Positions 60,359 through 64,000 of a stretch of DNA of 64,000 nt are shown one piece after another. Both the position numbers and the translations under genes were made by a program. The notes below the pieces were generated by a model that ran no database searches, was not told the origin of the DNA, and saw nothing but the letters and a program-made list of their open reading frames with translations. The DNA comes from Streptomyces sp. CMB-StM0423 (GTDB lineage: Bacteria > Actinomycetota > Actinomycetes > Streptomycetales > Streptomycetaceae), in assembly GCF_002847285.1 (NCBI RefSeq), contig NZ_CP025407.1, forward strand, positions 2,482,501-2,546,500, given 5' to 3'. The first letter of the stretch is position 1, and each line of letters begins with the position of its first letter.

Positions 60359-61288
60359 ATGACCACGACGACGGGGCACCTCGCGCTGACGGACGCCCTC
60401 GGCCCGCTCAAGGACCGCGAGAAGGTCGCGGAACGGCTCCTCGCGGCGTCGGAGAAGCACTCCTTCGACCCGGACAAGGAACTGGACTGGGACGCCCCGG
60501 TCGAAGAGGGCAAGTGGTTCTGGCCGCCCGAGCTGGTCTCCCTCTACGACACCCCCATGTGGCGGCGGATGTCCGGGGAGCAGCGGATGGAGCTGGCCCG
60601 GCTGGAGGCGGCGTCGCTGGCCTCCCTGGGCATCTGGTTCGAGATCATCCTCATGCAGTTGCTCGTCCGGCACATCTACGACAAGCCGGTCACGAGCAAC
60701 CACGTACGCTACGCGCTCACCGAGATAGCCGACGAGTGCCGGCACTCCATGATGTTCGCCCGGATGATCACCAAGGGCGGCGCGGAGCCGTACCCGGTCA
60801 CCCGCTTCCACCACAACCTCGCGCGCGTCCTCAAGACCGTCTCCACCACCCCCGGTTCCTTCACCGCGACCCTCCTCGGCGAGGAGATCCTCGACTGGAT
60901 GCAGCGGCTCGTCTTCCCCGACGAGCGGGTCCAGACCCTCGTGCGCGGCGTGACCCGGATCCACGTCGTGGAGGAGGCGCGGCACGTCCGCTACGCGCGC
61001 GAGGAACTGCGCCGGCAGATGCTCACCGCGCCGCGCTGGGAGCGGAACTTCACCCGGCTGACCTCCGGCGAGGCGGCCCGGGTGTTCTCCGTCTCCTTCG
61101 TCAACCCGCAGGTCTACACGGACGCGGGCCTGAACCGGGCGGAGGCGGTGGCGCAGGTCAAGGCCAGCCCGCACCGGCGCGAGGTGATGCAGACGGGCGC
61201 GAAGCGGCTGACGGACTTCCTCGACGACATCGGGGTGCTCCAGGGCGTGGGACGCAGGCTGTGGCGCAGCTCGGGCCTGCTGGCCTGA
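60359..61288 (+). CDS. AurF-like diiron oxygenase/ferritin-fold protein
   Basis: A 309-residue all-helical protein with the diiron ligand sets of the p-aminobenzoate N-oxygenase (AurF) family: [24 protein letters not shown] and [14 protein letters not shown]. These bind two irons and activate O2, in AurF converting arylamines to nitro groups. CAGGAGACGCG precedes ATG 60359. It lies 47 bp upstream of a TetR regulator gene. No amine-producing biosynthetic genes adjoin, so the substrate is open; many such homologues act as stand-alone oxidases. Confidence 0.88.
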   Translation: MTTTTGHLALTDALGPLKDREKVAERLLAASEKHSFDPDKELDWDAPVEEGKWFWPPELVSLYDTPMWRRMSGEQRMELARLEAASLASLGIWFEIILMQLLVRHIYDKPVTSNHVRYALTEIADECRHSMMFARMITKGGAEPYPVTRFHHNLARVLKTVSTTPGSFTATLLGEEILDWMQRLVFPDERVQTLVRGVTRIHVVEEARHVRYAREELRRQMLTAPRWERNFTRLTSGEAARVFSVSFVNPQVYTDAGLNRAEAVAQVKASPHRREVMQTGAKRLTDFLDDIGVLQGVGRRLWRSSGLLA

Positions 61289-61335
61289 ACGGGGCGGGGC
61301 CGCCGATGCCGGCCCGGCGGGCTACGCTGCCGGAC

Positions 61336-62100
61336 ATGAGCACTGCGTCCGACCGGGGAGCCCGCCCCGCCGCGCCCCCGCCGGCGGTCGCGTACCGCAG
61401 GCTGAGCGTCTCCCAGCGCCGCAGCCAGTTGCTCGCCGCCGCGCTCGGCCTCTTCGCCCACCGCGCCCCCGAGGACGTCTCCCTGGACGACGTCGCCGCC
61501 GCCGCGGAGGTCTCCCGCCCGCTGGTCTACCGCTACTTTCCCGGCGGCAAGCAGCAGCTCTACGAGGCCGCCCTGCGCAGCGCCGCAGACGAGCTGGAGC
61601 TGTGCTTCCGCCAGCCCCAGCAGGGCCCGCTCACCCGCCGCCTCACCCGCGCCCTCGACAGCTACCTCGGCTTCGTCGACGAGCACGACGCCGGCTTCAA
61701 GGCCCTCCTCCAGGGCGGCAGCGTCGTCCAGACCAGCCGCACCACCGCCATCGTGGACGAGGTCCGCCGCTCCGCCGCCGGGCAGATCCTGCTGCACATC
61801 GGCGTGCCCGAGCCGGGACACCGGCTGCTCACCATGATCCGCACGTGGATCACGGCCGTCGAGGGCGCCTCGCTGATCTGGCTGGACGAGGGCAAGCAGC
61901 CGCCGCTGCCGGAGCTGCGCGGCTGGCTCGTCGACCACTTCATCGCGCTGCTGGTCGCCACCGCCGCGGGCGACGAGGAGTGCGGCCGGGTGCTGCGCCG
62001 GGCGCTGGAGCTGGAGACGGCCGACGGCCCCGCGGGCGACCTCGTACGCCGCATCGCGCCGTTCCTGCCCGACGCCGGCCACCTGCTCGGCGAGGACTGA
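61336..62100 (+). CDS. TetR-family transcriptional regulator
   Basis: A 254-residue regulator with the Tet[49 protein letters not shown] at residues about 24-68 and an alpha-helical ligand-binding domain ([23 protein letters not shown]). ATG 61336 adds a flexible 20-residue leader. It follows the AurF-like gene by 47 bp on the same strand and is probably in its operon. The 85-residue protein gene follows 5 bp on. Confidence 0.93.
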   Translation: MSTASDRGARPAAPPPAVAYRRLSVSQRRSQLLAAALGLFAHRAPEDVSLDDVAAAAEVSRPLVYRYFPGGKQQLYEAALRSAADELELCFRQPQQGPLTRRLTRALDSYLGFVDEHDAGFKALLQGGSVVQTSRTTAIVDEVRRSAAGQILLHIGVPEPGHRLLTMIRTWITAVEGASLIWLDEGKQPPLPELRGWLVDHFIALLVATAAGDEECGRVLRRALELETADGPAGDLVRRIAPFLPDAGHLLGED

Positions 62101-62105
62101 CCGCC

Positions 62106-62363
62106 GTGCGCACCGAGGACACCGCGTTCGTCGGCGGCCCGCTGGACGGCCGCACGCTCGCCGTGCACGTCGGCGCGACGGGCCGGCCGCCGAAGGTGTA
62201 CGAGGTGCCGGTGCCCGACCCCGAAGGCGGCCCCCCGACCGTGCACGTCTACCGGCTGGAGCCGGCGAACCTCAGCCCGCGGCTGAAGCTGCCCCGGGGG
62301 TGGGTGTACACGTACGACCCGGAAGGCGTGCCCGAGCGGCGCAAGTGGCCCTGGTCGCGCTGA
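62106..62363 (+). CDS. Small conserved hypothetical protein
   Basis: An 85-residue protein beginning [20 protein letters not shown], with [23 protein letters not shown] and [18 protein letters not shown], the pattern of a small actinomycete beta-rich family I cannot name. The start is GTG 62106, five bases after the TetR stop, indicating co-transcription. No catalytic residues are evident. Confidence 0.72.
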   Translation: MRTEDTAFVGGPLDGRTLAVHVGATGRPPKVYEVPVPDPEGGPPTVHVYRLEPANLSPRLKLPRGWVYTYDPEGVPERRKWPWSR

Positions 62364-62452
62364 CGGGCCGTCAATCCTCACGGGTGATGGTATTACTCGG
62401 TTTCGCCCAGTGCTCACGGGAATCCGGCGGTCGCGGGGGAACCCTTGCGTAC

Positions 62453-63697
62453 ATGTCGCGCACCCGCCGCCCCGCCCTCACCGCCGCCTCCGCCGTCCTC
62501 CTCGCCACCGTGCTGGCCCTGCCCGCCGACGCGGCCCCCGTGCCGGACGTACCGGAGGCGGCAGACGCGGCCGACGCCGCCGATCCGGCCGACCCCGCCG
62601 ACCCCGCCGCCGACGCCGCCCCGGATCCCGCGGCACCGGCGGCGGACGGCGCGGCACCGGCCGCCGACGCCCCGCTCGGCGAACTGCTCACCCGGCTCCA
62701 GACCCTCCACGGGCAGGCCGAGCGCGCCACCGAGGCGTACCACGCGACCGCCGAGGACCTGACGGACGCCCGCGCCGAGACCGCCAGGCTCACCGGCGAC
62801 CTCGCCGACACCCGCGCCGACCTGGCCACCGCGCGCCGCCGCGCCGGACTCCTCGCCCGCGCGCAGTACCGGGGCCCCGGCCTCGCCCCGTACCTGCAAC
62901 TCCTCGTCGCCCGCGACACCGAGACCGCACTCGACCGCAAACAGGTCATCAGCCGCGCCATCGGCAACCAGGCCGCCGTCGTGACCCGGCTGGAGTCCGG
63001 CGCCAAGCGGCTCGGCGCGCTCACGGACTCCTCGCGGGAGGCACTCGACCGGCAGCGGGAGCTGGCGGGCGAACGCAAGCGGCGCCGGGACCGCGTGGAC
63101 GACCGGCTGACCGAGGTGGCCGACGCGCTCGCGGAGCTGACGCCCGCGAAGCTGGCGGCGCTCGACCAACTGGAGGTACGGGGAGCGGAAGAAGACCGGC
63201 GCGAACTGATGGCTCCGGACGGCGAGGACGGCGGCGGCCCGGACGCGGTGACGGACGGCAAGCCGGGCGGGGCCCGCCCGGGAGCTGCCGGCGGTACGGA
63301 CCGGGCGGACAAGCCTGGCGCCTGGAGCACGGCGGAGCGGGAGCCGTCGCGCGCCGGGCGGCGGGCCGTCTCGTACGCCCTCGACCAGGTCGGCAAGCCG
63401 TACCGCGCGGGCACCGGCGGGCCCCGGGCCTACGACTCCTCCGGGCTCACGCAACGGGCATGGCGCGAGGCGGGCGTCCGCATCCCGCGTACCGCGCGGG
63501 GGCAGTGGCGGGAGCTGCGCCGGGTGCCGCTCACCGCGATGCGGCCCGGCGACATCGTGGTCTACCACCGCGACGCCTCGCACGTCGCGCTCTACCTCGG
63601 GCACGGCCGGGTGGTGGAGGCACCGCGCACGGGCCAGCGGGTACGGGTCGTCCCCGTCACCATCCGCCCCCTGCGCGGCGCCGTACGCCCCGGCTGA
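62453..63697 (+). CDS. Secreted coiled-coil NlpC/P60 protein with Ser in place of the catalytic Cys
   Basis: A 414-residue exported protein. A Sec signal (ALTAASAVLLATVLALPADA) is followed by an Ala/Asp/Pro-rich linker, a long coiled coil (residues about 75-240, GELLTRLQTLHGQAERATEA and onward), a Gly/Asp linker and a C-terminal NlpC/P60 domain (VSYALDQVGKPYRAGTGGPRAYDSSGL, then DIVVYHRDASHVALYLG). The normal DCSGL nucleophile is DSSGL: codon 329 is TCC (63437-63439). The His of SHVALYLG remains. Without Cys it should be inactive or unusual and may act as a peptidoglycan-binding regulator. ATG 62453 fits the signal peptide. Confidence 0.9.
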   Translation: MSRTRRPALTAASAVLLATVLALPADAAPVPDVPEAADAADAADPADPADPAADAAPDPAAPAADGAAPAADAPLGELLTRLQTLHGQAERATEAYHATAEDLTDARAETARLTGDLADTRADLATARRRAGLLARAQYRGPGLAPYLQLLVARDTETALDRKQVISRAIGNQAAVVTRLESGAKRLGALTDSSREALDRQRELAGERKRRRDRVDDRLTEVADALAELTPAKLAALDQLEVRGAEEDRRELMAPDGEDGGGPDAVTDGKPGGARPGAAGGTDRADKPGAWSTAEREPSRAGRRAVSYALDQVGKPYRAGTGGPRAYDSSGLTQRAWREAGVRIPRTARGQWRELRRVPLTAMRPGDIVVYHRDASHVALYLGHGRVVEAPRTGQRVRVVPVTIRPLRGAVRPG

Positions 63698-63709
63698 CGG
63701 CGGGCGCGC

Positions 63710-64000
63710 TCAGCCGGTCAGCTCGCCGCGCAGACCCGGGGTGAGGACGTGGCCGACGCGGCCGACGAACAGCTCCATGTGGTACGCGGCCACGCTCAGG
63801 TCGCAGTCCGGCTCGGTCAGCACGCCGAGCAGCGAGCCGTCCCCGGCCTGCATCACCACCAGGCAGCCGTCCTCCATCGCCACCATCGTCTGCTTCACCC
63901 TGCCGCCGTCCATGACGTCCGCGGCCCCGTTGGTGAGCCCGCCGATGCCGGAGACCACGGTGGCCAGTTGCTCCCCGGCCGACGCGGACTGCGGCGGGGC
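63710..64000 (-). CDS. Roadblock/LC7-domain protein, partial (conservon type)
   Basis: The frame runs off the right edge, so only the last 96 residues are seen. They match the C-terminal two thirds of a roadblock/LC7 protein: ASAGEQLATVVSGIGGLTNGAADVMDGG, the strand pair VKQTMVAMEDGCLVVMQAGDGSLLGVLTEPDCD and the final helix VGRVGHVLTPGLRGELTG. In Streptomyces such proteins occur in cvn operons with a sensor kinase-like protein, DUF742 and a Ras-like GTPase, forming membrane GTPase switches. The rest of the operon should lie just outside. Confidence 0.9.
   Translation of the reverse strand, partial: APPQSASAGEQLATVVSGIGGLTNGAADVMDGGRVKQTMVAMEDGCLVVMQAGDGSLLGVLTEPDCDLSVAAYHMELFVGRVGHVLTPGLRGELTG

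Noticed and set aside
1..64000. CRISPR array, tRNA, rRNA or complete insertion sequence
   Set aside because: No regularly spaced repeats, cloverleaf with CCA-end context or transposase with terminal repeats was found by reading both strands; only the OrfA-like SARP segment recalls a mobile element.

Overview
The window is very GC-rich, strongly third-position-biased actinomycete chromosome. The sequence features fit Streptomyces or a close relative: a SARP regulator carrying a rare TTA codon, a roadblock/LC7 protein of conservon type at the right edge, FtsW/PBP and NlpC/P60 wall genes, Tat-exported enzymes and many small one-component regulators. No tRNA, rRNA, CRISPR array or intact insertion sequence was seen.

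Bases 1-17984 look like one specialised-metabolite gene cluster, open at its left edge. A plus-strand block carries the end of an MFS exporter, two vanadium-haloperoxidase homologues (518 codons each) and, between them, a small cis-prenyltransferase resembling the head-to-middle lavandulyl or cyclolavandulyl diphosphate synthases. A convergent minus-strand block (14924 down to 5183) carries an FAD aromatic hydroxylase, a second MFS exporter, an acyl/aryl-CoA-type ligase, a small alpha/beta-barrel protein, two secreted ScyD/ScyE-family proteins and an inositol-phosphate-synthase homologue. After a 1.9-kb gene-free stretch comes a SARP regulator whose N-terminus looks derived from an IS3 OrfA transposase. 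Two matching tripartite repeat boxes (22- and 11-bp spacing) upstream of the ligase and the hydroxylase are candidate SARP operators. My reading is a halogenated or VHPO-tailored meroterpenoid pathway with an unusual exported tailoring set; no PKS or aromatic prenyltransferase is in the window, so the scaffold genes would lie to the left or elsewhere.

Bases 18045-28507 are mixed: a strong terminator, a two-component system with an MMPL exporter, an F420/PPOX enzyme, an NAD-binding dehydrogenase divergent from a MerR regulator, a PhoD phosphatase with a carbohydrate-lyase-like companion, and an M29 aminopeptidase. Bases 28556-41342 form a uronate/polysaccharide catabolic region: ArsR-type regulator, IlvD/Edd dehydratase, zinc alcohol dehydrogenase, glycosidase-like protein, uronate dehydrogenase, KdgD, glucarate dehydratase, sodium:solute symporter and a secreted PL8 lyase with a LacI-type operator. 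Together they can depolymerise a uronic-acid polymer, import the products and oxidise uronate via aldarate toward 2-oxoglutarate semialdehyde.

Bases 41432-55567 hold redox, detoxification and regulatory genes (quinone oxidoreductases, NDH-2, methyltransferase, ECF sigma factor, PhzF, MFS, VOC, an NB-ARC/TPR STAND protein, HxlR). Two CRP-like palindromes and two near-identical MerR-type promoter boxes link distant genes here. Bases 55759-64000 look more core-like: DUF6191-type protein, amidotransferase, FtsW/RodA with a class B PBP, a diiron AurF-like oxygenase with a TetR regulator, an NlpC/P60 protein whose catalytic Cys is Ser, and a partial LC7 gene.
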